A stretch of 32,406 nucleotides of DNA, taken from Promethearchaeota archaeon (GTDB taxonomy: Archaea; Asgardarchaeota; Lokiarchaeia; Sigyniarchaeales; SOKP01). The stretch is taken from positions 1 through 32,406 of the forward strand of contig JAEOTA010000037.1 in assembly GCA_016840085.1 (NCBI GenBank), in the 5' to 3' direction. Positions within the stretch are counted from its first letter, which is position 1, and the number at the start of each line of letters is the position of its first letter. Under the pieces are notes generated by a model. It saw only the letters and a list, made by a program, of their open reading frames with translations, was not told the origin of the DNA and searched no databases. This document shows positions 25,543-32,406 of this stretch, in pieces. The position numbers and the translations under genes are program-made.

Positions 25543-25992
25543 ATGATCCCTAAGAAGAAATCCAAAAAAAAAAAAGGAATACAATTTTTAGATAAATTAG
25601 ATAAGAAAATAGAGCAGGATGAACAACAAAACTTAGATATCTTAAGGGGACAACTTAAAGAACTATTCAAAAAATCTGAAAAATTTTATCTTTCAGAAAA
25701 ATATGATGAGCTATTCACCAAATTAAACATTTCAGAATTAACAAGATATGGAGAGAAACAGACATTTATTAATTTATTTAGAAAGATCCCTGAAATAATT
25801 ATATTCCCCTGTCTTTTAAATGAGAAAGAGGATTACATTCTTATTCTAAAAGAGAAAATTAACTTACCTCAATTTTTAAAAAAGGTATTAGATCAAAAAG
25901 ATATAATTGTAAAACAACTCGAATTAATCAAGCAATATATAATTGTTTTAAAAAGACTGTTGATAAAATACTTAAGATTTGACCAATTATAA
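25543..25992 (+). CDS. small unknown protein, 3' end overrun by insertion sequence
   Basis: This 149-residue charged protein begins with a lysine cluster (MIPKKKSKKKKG), then helical segments and a strand-like FPCLLNEKEDYILILKEKI. I do not recognise the family. The last 12 or 13 codons (from 25955) lie inside the insertion sequence, so the present C-terminus is acquired. If the element and one target copy are removed, the frame would continue VLKKNKIIFYKNDIR and stop at 27806, overlapping the corrinoid gene start. The gene was therefore hit at or just before its natural end. Confidence 0.5.
   Translation: MIPKKKSKKKKGIQFLDKLDKKIEQDEQQNLDILRGQLKELFKKSEKFYLSEKYDELFTKLNISELTRYGEKQTFINLFRKIPEIIIFPCLLNEKEDYILILKEKINLPQFLKKVLDQKDIIVKQLELIKQYIIVLKRLLIKYLRFDQL
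25946..25954 (+). repeat. target-site duplication, left copy
   Basis: TTTTAAAAA directly precedes the left inverted repeat of the insertion sequence and is repeated at 27760-27768. The run is low-complexity, so the length (8 or 9) is uncertain. Confidence 0.65.
25955..25970 (+). repeat. left terminal inverted repeat of the IS
   Basis: GACTGTTGATAAAATA is the exact reverse complement of 27744-27759. The match extends a further four bases outward only because the target itself is TTTTAAAA-like. Confidence 0.9.
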
Positions 25993-26058
25993 ATTCTCCC
26001 CTTGTGGCTTTGATCACCCATCTATTTTACTTTAGCCCTTCTATTTTGAACTCCCGTT

Positions 26059-26211
26059 ATGGATAAGGACGTTTTTAAGGTCTTCGGCTATGATTTGGAG
26101 GATTTTATTTTTAATACAGATCAAATGAGGACTGAATCACCAGTTCCTCTATATCTAGGTGATATGCTCATATATACCTCCATATCACATCTGTTTTTAA
26201 TCAAAAACTAG
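26059..26211 (+). CDS. possible 50-residue passenger ORF in the IS leader
   Basis: An ATG-started frame reads DKDVFKVFGYDLEDFIFNTD and on to LYLGDMLIYTSISHLFLI, ending just before the transposase start. It is unrecognised. It could be a small accessory frame of the element or chance. Confidence 0.25.
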   Translation: MDKDVFKVFGYDLEDFIFNTDQMRTESPVPLYLGDMLIYTSISHLFLIKN

Positions 26212-26224
26212 GTATAATATCTAT

Positions 26225-27727
26225 ATGATATATCAAGAATATCTTCCCTTTGAATCTTTACTCCAACAAGTGGATAAAAAAGAAATCAACCTGCCTTTTC
26301 CGCTTGAATATACCCTCGAGAAAATTGAGAAGATCAAGAAGAAAATCCCTAAATCTTACGATACTATTGCCCGTATCTTGGCATTATCTCGTCCGGTGGT
26401 TGAATTGGTCCTATTTGAGATAGACTATCATGAACCCCAACGGGCTGTGAACTCAAGGGGTAGACCTAGCATTTCCACGACAACGCTCATTTTGATTCAT
26501 TTATTGTCCCAAACCATGATTTCCGATAGTTATCGGCAGACCGAGAGAATTTTAAATGCTCACCCCACTTGGTTAAAAGCACTCAATCTGAAAAAGGCTC
26601 CCAGTCATACAACTATGAGTAAATTCAGAAAAAACAGGGGGTTGAGTTTTTTGACACCTATTTCCATCACCTCACTGAGTTGTTGTTTGCGTTTGGTCTT
26701 ATTAAGGAAAATGACGACGTTATCATTGATTCAGCTCCGATCAAGGCGTCTCAGAATTTTGCCCGTTCAAATTCGGGTATCAAGATAAATGAGGTGAAGC
26801 TACAAGAATTTTTTAATACCGTGGATTTTACGCCTGCCGTGAATTTAATTGCTTCTGCATGTGATCGGGGACGTAAACGAAAGTATTCTAACGAGGTCAT
26901 CTTAAAATTCATCGCCTTCGAGAAGTTGTGTGGATTCTTATCCCGTAATCAAGCATTAACCTACCTAAAAAAGCATCCTAGTGCGGCTAAAATTGTAGGA
27001 TTTAGGAACGGGGACATTCCTTCTACCCCCTCAATAAATAATTATCTCCAGCGCATCCCTCCCATACCATGGTTAGTGCGTGTGATGGTGGACTCTATCA
27101 CGGAGTTTTTTGAATCGCAAGCGGATTACGACGATCACGATCCCTTGTCTTTTTTTTTCAGGTTGTTTTAAAATAGGGACCCCTCATCCCGATCCTGATG
27201 CCAAAATAGGGTATTGTGCTGCAAAACAGCGAGTGTTTGTTGGGTATCGGGCAACCATTATCATTGGTAACGAGAAAATGCCCATACTCGATTATCACCT
27301 CACCCCGGCAAATCGGCATGATTCTGGTGCTTTCGTACCTCTTCTGTTATCCATGGAAGAGCATGAGACGCTCCCCCGTGTATGTGCTTTTTACGGGGAT
27401 AACGCCTATTTTAAGACTGAGAATAGGGCATGGCTTGAATTTTATGAAAAAAGCTGCAAACTCCATTCGAACGATGAATCTGGTAAAGTACCCAAAAATC
27501 GGCGCAGTGCGAAGAAAAAATCGCGTGTACGATCCAAGGTAGAATCGACTTTTGGTATATTGGAGGAAAACTATAATTTCGGGCATACTCAACTGCGTGG
27601 ATTCAATAACGTAAAGATTGACACGTGTTTACTAGTTAGTTCTTGGAATCATTTTTTTCTACTATCATATTTCATGGATCGATTTGAAGATTGTATTAGT
27701 TTAAGGAGGTTGTTTTATGAAAATTAA
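26225..27727 (+). pseudogene. IS transposase split by two homopolymer frameshifts
   Basis: Three frames join into one transposase of about 500 residues. Frame one (26225 to about 26640) ends its homology at TMSKFRKNRG. A -1 shift in the run of five G at 26637-26641 leads to VEFFDTYFHHLTELLFAFG, with the first catalytic Asp in VIIDSAPIK and then an Arg/Lys-rich helical region. At a run of nine T (27150-27158) a +1 shift leads to FSGCFKIGTPHPD. The second Asp (AFYGDNAYF) and Glu (RSKVESTFGILEENYN) follow. Adding one G and removing one T restores a single frame. Possible causes are decay, programmed slippage or sequencing error; all catalytic residues are intact. Confidence 0.85.
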
Positions 27728-27743
27728 TAAAGGAGGGTTCTAA

Positions 27744-27759
27744 TATTTTATCAACAGTC
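27744..27759 (-). repeat. right terminal inverted repeat of the IS
   Basis: TATTTTATCAACAGTC is the exact reverse complement of the left end at 25955-25970. Confidence 0.9.
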
Positions 27760-27768
27760 TTTTAAAAA
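27760..27768 (+). repeat. target-site duplication, right copy
   Basis: TTTTAAAAA follows the right inverted repeat and matches 25946-25954. It lies inside a longer A-run, so the exact boundary is uncertain. Confidence 0.6.
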
Positions 27769-27792
27769 AAAATAAAATCATTTTTTATAAAA

Positions 27793-28419
27793 ATGACATT
27801 AGATGATATAGAAGCAATTATTATCGATCTTGATATTGATGAGATAGGTAATGCTGTAAAGGCTGAGTTAGAAAGAGGAGAAACACCTCAAAATATATTA
27901 AAAGCATTAACTGAAGGATTAGATGAAGTTGGAAGGTTATATGAGGAAAAAGAATATTATTTAACAGAACTCGTATTAGCCGGAGAAACTATGAAGGAAG
28001 CTTTTTCAGTTTTAGGTCCATATCTAAAAGCTGAAGGAGGAGAACAGCAAGAAACTATTATAGTGGCTACTGTTAAAGGAGATAATCATGACCTAGGGAA
28101 AAATATATTAATTTCCATGTTAATATCAGCAGGTTTTAATATTATAGATTTAGGTATAGATACGCCTGCCGAAAAAATTGTAGAAGCAGTAAAAGAAACG
28201 GGAGCAAGATTAGTAGCTTTGAGCTCGCTTCTTACAATGACTGTGGAAGAAATCTCTGTTGTTGATAAAGCGTTGAAAGAAGCTGGTCTTCGTGACAAAA
28301 TAAAGTTAGTAGTAGGCGGAGCTCCTTTAAATATGGAACTTGCGAAAAAAATGGGCGCTGATAATTATGCAGATGACGCTGTAGAGGGTGCTAGATTAAT
28401 AAAAAGTTTTTTACAATAG
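27793..28419 (+). CDS. corrinoid (B12-binding) methyl-carrier protein, MtaC/MtbC type
   Basis: The 208-residue protein carries the methyl group on cobalamin between a substrate methyltransferase and an acceptor methyltransferase. The N-terminal helical cap (1-80) includes the typical LTEGLDEVGRLYEEKEYYLTELVLAG. The Rossmann-like B12 domain has the DxHxxG motif at 97-102 (KGDNHDLGKN), followed by the phosphate/tail-binding strands (ALSSLLTMT near 150 and VVGGAP near 177). It lies 24 bases after the insertion sequence's target duplication, so its original promoter may have been moved. The UroD-like methyltransferase follows after 57 bases. A closely similar paralogue begins at 32030. Confidence 0.94.
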   Translation: MTLDDIEAIIIDLDIDEIGNAVKAELERGETPQNILKALTEGLDEVGRLYEEKEYYLTELVLAGETMKEAFSVLGPYLKAEGGEQQETIIVATVKGDNHDLGKNILISMLISAGFNIIDLGIDTPAEKIVEAVKETGARLVALSSLLTMTVEEISVVDKALKEAGLRDKIKLVVGGAPLNMELAKKMGADNYADDAVEGARLIKSFLQ

Positions 28420-28476
28420 TTATTAATGCTTAATTTATTAAGTTTTAGATAATATTGATAGTAATGAGCAAAAATT

Positions 28477-29712
28477 ATGGCTTTATCAAAACGCGAAAGA
28501 GTTATTAGAACATTTGAACTTCAAGAACCTGATATGTGTCCTGTGTATTTTTTAGGATTCGAACGATCGGCTACATCCTACCAAAATTTATTAGCAAAAG
28601 AGCATTTTAAAGAATTTTATATAAAAGGAAAAACCACTAAAGATAATTGGTTAAAATCTATTACACAATACAGATTTTTCAATTCTGACATTGCAAGTAT
28701 AGATCCCTTCCTTAAAGTAAAGCCTCTTTTTAGACGTTTCGATATGGAAGAGTTAAAAAGAACAAATAAATTGGTTGAGAGCATCAAAGAACCTTTTATA
28801 AATATAACCAGGATTCAAGACTTAAAACCAGGAACATTTTACTTCAATCCAATATCAGGGAGATTATGGGAAGTAAAACAACATGAAAAAACAGGGTTGC
28901 CTTATCCTTGGTATGTAAAAGCTTGCTATGAAACTGAAGAGATTATACGTGAAGTATGGGATTTATACGGAAAACCCCTCGATTTCATAAGCGATGAAAT
29001 AAATTGGAAACCAAGAGTATGGGAGAAGTATTGTGATGTATTATCACCCTATCTTTATCCAATGGCAAATATTTGGGGCTCTGCAATGCATGAATCTCTT
29101 CTTGAGGGTATAGGATTTGGTAGAGCTGCTTACTTTATGAGAAAAAAACCAGAATTTGTGCATGAATATATGAATGAACAGACTAAGTATAACGTTGAAG
29201 TTGTAAAAAGGCTTGCAGATGCGGGTGTAGATTGTGTGATGTATTGGGATGATTTAGGTCAAAAAGGTCGAAGTCTTTTATCTATTAAAAATTTCAAAGA
29301 ATTTGTACTTCCCTATTATCGAAAAATATTTCAAACGTGTAAAAAACGGGGGATATTTGTTTCTCAACATTCAGATGGTTATATCGATGAATTTGCACCT
29401 TTATTAGCTGATGCTGGTCTTGATTGCTTACAATCACTAGAACCAGCATCTGGAGTGAATTTGGCAGAACTAAAAGAGTCACTAAAGGATAAAATGTCTT
29501 TTATGGGCGGAATGGATTCTTCTAGAATTTTAAATTTTGGAACACCAAAAGATGTTGAGGAGGATGTTAAAAAGATAATTAGTATTGCTGCTCCAGGAGG
29601 GGGATATTTTGCTGGGCCAAGTCATCAAATACTAGATGCTCCAATAGAAAATGTATTAGCATTACGATCTTCAATTGAGAAATATAAAAAATATCCTTTA
29701 GACATTAATTAA
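28477..29712 (+). CDS. uroporphyrinogen decarboxylase-fold methyltransferase (MtaA/CmuA-like)
   Basis: This 411-residue protein has the UroD TIM-barrel pattern. It begins ALSKRERVIRTFELQEPDM; the middle reads RLADAGVDCVMYWDDLGQK and the C-terminal third HSDGYIDEFAPLLADAGLDCL and MSFMGGMDSSRILNFGTPKDVEEDVKK. It ends with GGGYFAGPSHQILDAPIENVLAL, as in the family. Such proteins next to a corrinoid carrier are methyltransferases rather than heme enzymes. It probably moves the methyl group on or off the upstream corrinoid protein. The methyl donor (methanol, methoxy-aromatic or methylamine) is not determinable. Confidence 0.88.
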   Translation: MALSKRERVIRTFELQEPDMCPVYFLGFERSATSYQNLLAKEHFKEFYIKGKTTKDNWLKSITQYRFFNSDIASIDPFLKVKPLFRRFDMEELKRTNKLVESIKEPFINITRIQDLKPGTFYFNPISGRLWEVKQHEKTGLPYPWYVKACYETEEIIREVWDLYGKPLDFISDEINWKPRVWEKYCDVLSPYLYPMANIWGSAMHESLLEGIGFGRAAYFMRKKPEFVHEYMNEQTKYNVEVVKRLADAGVDCVMYWDDLGQKGRSLLSIKNFKEFVLPYYRKIFQTCKKRGIFVSQHSDGYIDEFAPLLADAGLDCLQSLEPASGVNLAELKESLKDKMSFMGGMDSSRILNFGTPKDVEEDVKKIISIAAPGGGYFAGPSHQILDAPIENVLALRSSIEKYKKYPLDIN

Positions 29713-29738
29713 TATAGATCTATATAGGATGGTTTTAA

Positions 29739-30773
29739 ATGGTCCAAATTGTAAAATATAATAATAAACAACCCAAAATTAGATCACTATTTTGTGCTCC
29801 AAATGCAACGTTAATTGAAGAAGTTAATCTTGAAGAAAAAGCGTCAGTATGATTTGGTTCCATTTTAAGGGCGGATGCTGCCCCGATTTATGTAGGGAAA
29901 AGAACTCAGATTTTAGAATTAGCCTATATTAAATGTTCAGAAATTGGTGAAAATAGTCTTATTTCTCATAAAGCTTTAATTCATAAAGCAAAATTGGGTA
30001 ATAATATATTGATAGGAATGAATGCAGGAGTTTTCAATAATGCAGTAGTTGGTGATAATACCATAACATCGGCAGGATCTTCAAGAATTTTACCTGAGTC
30101 AAAATACTTTCAGGAGTTAAGAGAAAATTCTGATGTTAAACACTTTCACGTAGCACCTGCAGTTTGGTTAGCCCAAAAGTGTGTAGATGCAGGAGTCGAT
30201 GGTATTGTTTGTACAGCTATTGAAGGTGGTAGTCATCAGTCCTATGAGAGAGAATCTACATTAGTATTACTTCAATAAATTAATAACTACTTTCCCGATT
30301 TACCAAAAATAGCCTGTGGGGGTTTTGCCACAGGAAAATCACTAGCATCAGTACTTGCGCTTGGTCAGGTGCAGTAGCTACAGGATCACGATTTATAGCA
30401 TCAAAACAAAGTGAATTTCATGTAAAATATAAAGCCTTAATACCTCCAGGAAAATTTTCCAGGAAAATTTGATTCACCTCATATGACTGGTGTAAATAAT
30501 TTCAAAGAGTATGCAAAACAGCAGAAAATGGCTTTTTGGTTAAGTCCTAATATCCAATCGACATTTATATTTGGTAATAGAGAAGATCTAGAAGAAGAAG
30601 TTAAGATGTTTGTAAGAGAAGTAGGAAATAACTATGGCGGCTTAGCTTTTTATACGTATCCTGGTGATCAGGTTTTAAAAGTCCCTAGAGAGAATCTTAT
30701 AGCTTATTTAGAAATTATGAAAAAGTGGGGTAATTATAATGAAGATGGAATTATTGATTGGTTAGCAATATAA
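29739..30773 (+). pseudogene. mosaic pseudogene: gamma-CA-like + nitronate monooxygenase + UroD fragments
   Basis: Three unrelated fragments are joined head to tail. First (29739 to about 30090) is the start of a left-handed beta-helix, gamma-carbonic-anhydrase-like protein (FGSILRADAAPIYVGKRTQI, LIGMNAGVFNNAVVGDNTI). It carries a TGA at 29850 where the family has Trp (SVWFG). Second (about 30090-30458) is nitronate monooxygenase/2-nitropropane dioxygenase (HVAPAVWLAQKCVDAGVDG, IEGGSHQSYE, KIACGGFATGKSL). It carries a TAA at 30276, a frameshift near 30375, then TGSRFIASKQSEFH. Third (30459-30773) is the C-terminus of a UroD-like protein (AFWLSPNIQSTFIFGN, VPRENLIAYLEIMKKWG, DGIIDWLAI). The first two remain in the same frame. 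No complete enzyme can result. Confidence 0.8.
30446..30471 (+). repeat. 13-base tandem direct repeat at a fragment junction
   Basis: CCAGGAAAATTTT is followed at once by CCAGGAAAATTTG. The first copy ends the nitronate monooxygenase fragment (PPGKF) and the second begins the UroD fragment (PGKFDSP). It marks the breakpoint and suggests a microhomology or slippage event. Confidence 0.75.
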
Positions 30774-30862
30774 AATATTAATTAAATATTAAAGATTAAA
30801 TGCTTCTAAATAACTCACTATTTCTTTGAAATATTAAATCTAATTTGAATAATAATAATTTT

Positions 30863-31651
30863 TTAATGTATCTTATTTTCTGTACCTTTTTCCTTTCTTT
30901 TTTTTCTTTTTATTATAAGATATATTTCAAGACTAATAAGACTAGTTGATATTACTACAATTATAATTGTAGTTATTAGAACGTAATCTATCCCTACATT
31001 GTATTTTATTAATTCTAATTTCCATGCTAAAGAATTTTTATAAAAAAGCTGAAAAGATTTCAAGAAACCACGGTGATCAAATTCATAAATTAATGTATCA
31101 CTGAAGTTAACAGGAGTAAAATCAAAAATGATTTGTGTATATGTGGAATAAGTAATATTTTGATAAGTTAAGGGTATGCTTTGATTATAATTGTACAAAT
31201 ATTCATTAATATTTGTAGGAATAAATGTTGGTTCTCCAAAAACCCAATTCGGTCTTGTACCATTCCAAATGAATCCAGAAGATATAGAAGCTGGATTTTT
31301 ATACACAAATTTATACCATTGACCAGCATTTTTCCTAAAACTAACTCCTATATACCCATCAATTTGAATTCTCCAATATGTTTGATTCTCCAATATCTCT
31401 ATAATGATCCATTTTTCCTGACTCCCCTGACTTTTTTGAGATAAACCGCTATAACTATGAGGATCTTCATTTTCTAACTTTTCTAATAGATCTGAATCTA
31501 TATAACTATATTCATATATTAAATCAGAATTTAATTTAATACCTAATTTATAACTTCCATTTGCAATAGTATAAGGGATTAAAAAACAATATGAAAAGAA
31601 AAATATTAACACAAATTTTTTCAAGTTTTTACTTTTCAATAATAATACCAT
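30863..31651 (-). CDS. unknown surface protein, signal peptide plus C-terminal anchor
   Basis: This 262-residue protein has a type I membrane topology. A signal peptide or anchor lies at 10-31 (KKFVLIFFFSYCFLIPYTIA), an Asn/Tyr-rich outer domain of about 190 residues follows, then a membrane helix at about 222-247 and a basic cytoplasmic tail (KRKKRKEKG). The outer part has several Asn-x-Ser/Thr sites (for example NQS, NIT, NGT, NFS) compatible with glycosylation. The family is unrecognised. It sits on the opposite strand between two corrinoid-protein loci. Confidence 0.65.
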   Translation of the reverse strand: MVLLLKSKNLKKFVLIFFFSYCFLIPYTIANGSYKLGIKLNSDLIYEYSYIDSDLLEKLENEDPHSYSGLSQKSQGSQEKWIIIEILENQTYWRIQIDGYIGVSFRKNAGQWYKFVYKNPASISSGFIWNGTRPNWVFGEPTFIPTNINEYLYNYNQSIPLTYQNITYSTYTQIIFDFTPVNFSDTLIYEFDHRGFLKSFQLFYKNSLAWKLELIKYNVGIDYVLITTIIIVVISTSLISLEIYLIIKRKKRKEKGTENKIH

Positions 31652-32029
31652 AAAACCTTATTTATTAATTATGATTAAATAAAAATATATTTAATATTAG
31701 TTTTTCTATAAATTCAAGTCCTAAAAATTAATCTTTTATTTAAAGATACTTTCTTCATTCATAATAATTTACAAAAATTAACTATAAATAAAACCAATAG
31801 TATAAATAGTGAATTATAAATGGTAATAGTAGGTGATTGGGGCTTTCAAAACAGATTAAATAGAATAATAATAGATACTTCATTGAGCAGTATAACAGGT
31901 AAAAAATAAAATTCTCTAAATTCCCCTATACTCATATAAAATTACTTTCTTATTAAAATAAAATTTAAAGGATTATTAATTATCAATTATAAATTAGGAA
32001 ATTAAATTAATAAAGAATAGTAGAATTAT
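31652..32029. other. intergenic, promoter region of the second corrinoid gene
   Basis: This 378-base, extremely AT-rich gap lies between divergent genes. It has many TATA-like stretches, and GGAAATTAAATTAATAAAG lies just before the corrinoid gene. A 29-residue ATG frame at 31820-31909 (IVGDWGFQNRLNRIIIDTSL) looks partly coding and may be a remnant. I see no other structure. Confidence 0.35.
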
Positions 32030-32406
32030 ATGGATTTTGAAAAATTAACAGAGCTTATAATTGAATTAGAGGTAGATGATATTGCTGATGCCGTAAAAGA
32101 AGCATTAAATGAAGATAAAGACCCTTTTGATATATTGAATGCTTTAACAGAAGGTATGGATGAGGTAGGTCGTCTTTATGAAGAAAAAGAGTACTATTTA
32201 ACAGAACTTGTTCTTGCTGGAGAAACAATGAAAGAAGCTTTCAATGTTCTAAAACCAGCTTTAGCTGCTTCCGATAGAGCAGAAGATAAAGTAAAAATAA
32301 TTCTCGCTACTGTAAAAGGTGATAATCATGATATTGGAAAAAATATACTTGGTTCTTTATTACTAAGCTCTGGATTTGAACTTTATGATTTAGGTATGGA
32401 TGTCGA
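32030..32406 (+). CDS. second corrinoid methyl-carrier protein, cut by window end
   Basis: The first 125 residues of an MtaC-type corrinoid protein are present, very similar to the one at 27793. They share NALTEGMDEVGRLYEEKEYY and TELVLAGETMKEAF, and the DxHxxG cobalamin motif is present at 98-103 (KGDNHDIGKN). The 3' end lies outside the window. Two carriers within 4.3 kb suggest either different methyl donors or a local duplication. Confidence 0.93.
   Translation, partial: MDFEKLTELIIELEVDDIADAVKEALNEDKDPFDILNALTEGMDEVGRLYEEKEYYLTELVLAGETMKEAFNVLKPALAASDRAEDKVKIILATVKGDNHDIGKNILGSLLLSSGFELYDLGMDV

Larger units (their letters stand above)
25955..27759 (+). mobile_element. insertion sequence, DDE type, about 1.8 kb
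   Basis: The element is bounded by 16-base perfect inverted repeats and flanked by a probable 9-base direct repeat. It encodes one transposase now split over three frames. Its GC content is visibly higher than that of the flanking genes, a sign of foreign origin. The 270 bases before the transposase hold no gene I trust. The domain layout resembles IS5/IS1182-like elements, but the family cannot be settled without a search. Confidence 0.9.

Noticed and set aside
27216..27542. Extra open frame in the IS
   Set aside because: It overlaps the catalytic part of the transposase in another frame and lacks any family pattern.
29850..29852. Selenocysteine or UGA reassigned to Trp
   Set aside because: The family has Trp here, not Sec, no SECIS-like hairpin was seen, and intact genes in the window use TGG for Trp and TGA as stop. 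Decay is simpler.
1..32406. CRISPR array, tRNA or rRNA genes
   Set aside because: I found no regularly spaced repeats, no T-loop-like sequence in a cloverleaf context and no conserved rRNA sequence.

Overview
The window looks like AT-rich archaeal chromosome, most probably from an Asgard (Lokiarchaeia-like) archaeon. Directly visible evidence: an LSm (Sm-like) gene next to ribosomal protein L37e, an archaeal-type SepF, a Roadblock/LC7 protein, a ubiquitin-fold protein ending in Gly-Gly-Ile, and a MoeB/ThiF/E1-type adenylating enzyme. Further support comes from a leucine-rich-repeat protein, a WD40 protein, 2-hydroxyacyl-CoA dehydratase-type subunits and corrinoid methyltransferase parts. This combination is what is known from Asgard genomes; the taxonomic call itself is inference.

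Layout. Positions 1-4600 hold a complete sugar ABC transporter operon (glucose/mannose-type binding protein, two permeases, MalK-type ATPase). It converges on a Gfo/Idh/MocA oxidoreductase (4659-5642). Positions 5.7-6.5 kb carry a startless coding remnant, the ubiquitin-like gene and a tiny coiled-coil/poly-proline gene. Positions 6.7-10.9 kb carry a winged-helix regulator, a winged-helix plus 2[4Fe-4S] protein and a membrane-tethered LRR protein. NadA follows at 10.9-11.8 kb. At 12.0-15.3 kb a WD40 protein with a C-terminal membrane hairpin overlaps an isochorismatase-fold protein that lacks its catalytic Cys. At 15.5-17.3 kb, on the minus strand, lie LSm, L37e, Roadblock and E1-like genes. 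At 17.4-19.7 kb is a two-subunit 2-hydroxyacyl-CoA dehydratase/benzoyl-CoA reductase-type pair.

The second half shows more turnover. A type-B carboxylesterase (19.8-22.0 kb) is broken by a frameshift and by about 0.9 kb of foreign DNA carrying an unknown Cys-rich protein. A GH13 alpha-glucosidase, SepF and a nitroreductase follow. A 1.8-kb insertion sequence with 16-bp inverted repeats and a probable 9-bp target duplication (25.95-27.76 kb) sits at the 3' end of a small unknown gene. Then comes a corrinoid methyl-transfer locus: corrinoid protein, UroD/MtaA-like methyltransferase, a mosaic pseudogene made of three unrelated gene fragments, an unknown membrane-anchored surface protein, and a second corrinoid protein cut by the window end.

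How it fits together: the transporter, the Gfo/Idh enzyme and the alpha-glucosidase point to uptake and breakdown of oligosaccharides. The corrinoid and UroD genes point to methyl-group transfer, and the dehydratase pair to amino-acid or aromatic acyl-CoA metabolism. The ubiquitin-like protein and the E1-like enzyme, 9.4 kb apart, could form part of a conjugation or sulfur-carrier system. The most surprising recurrent signal is that two well-conserved proteins (the MalK-type ATPase and the E1-like enzyme) appear to start at AUC codons, each correctly spaced behind a GAGGTGA ribosome binding site. No rRNA, tRNA or CRISPR array was recognised.
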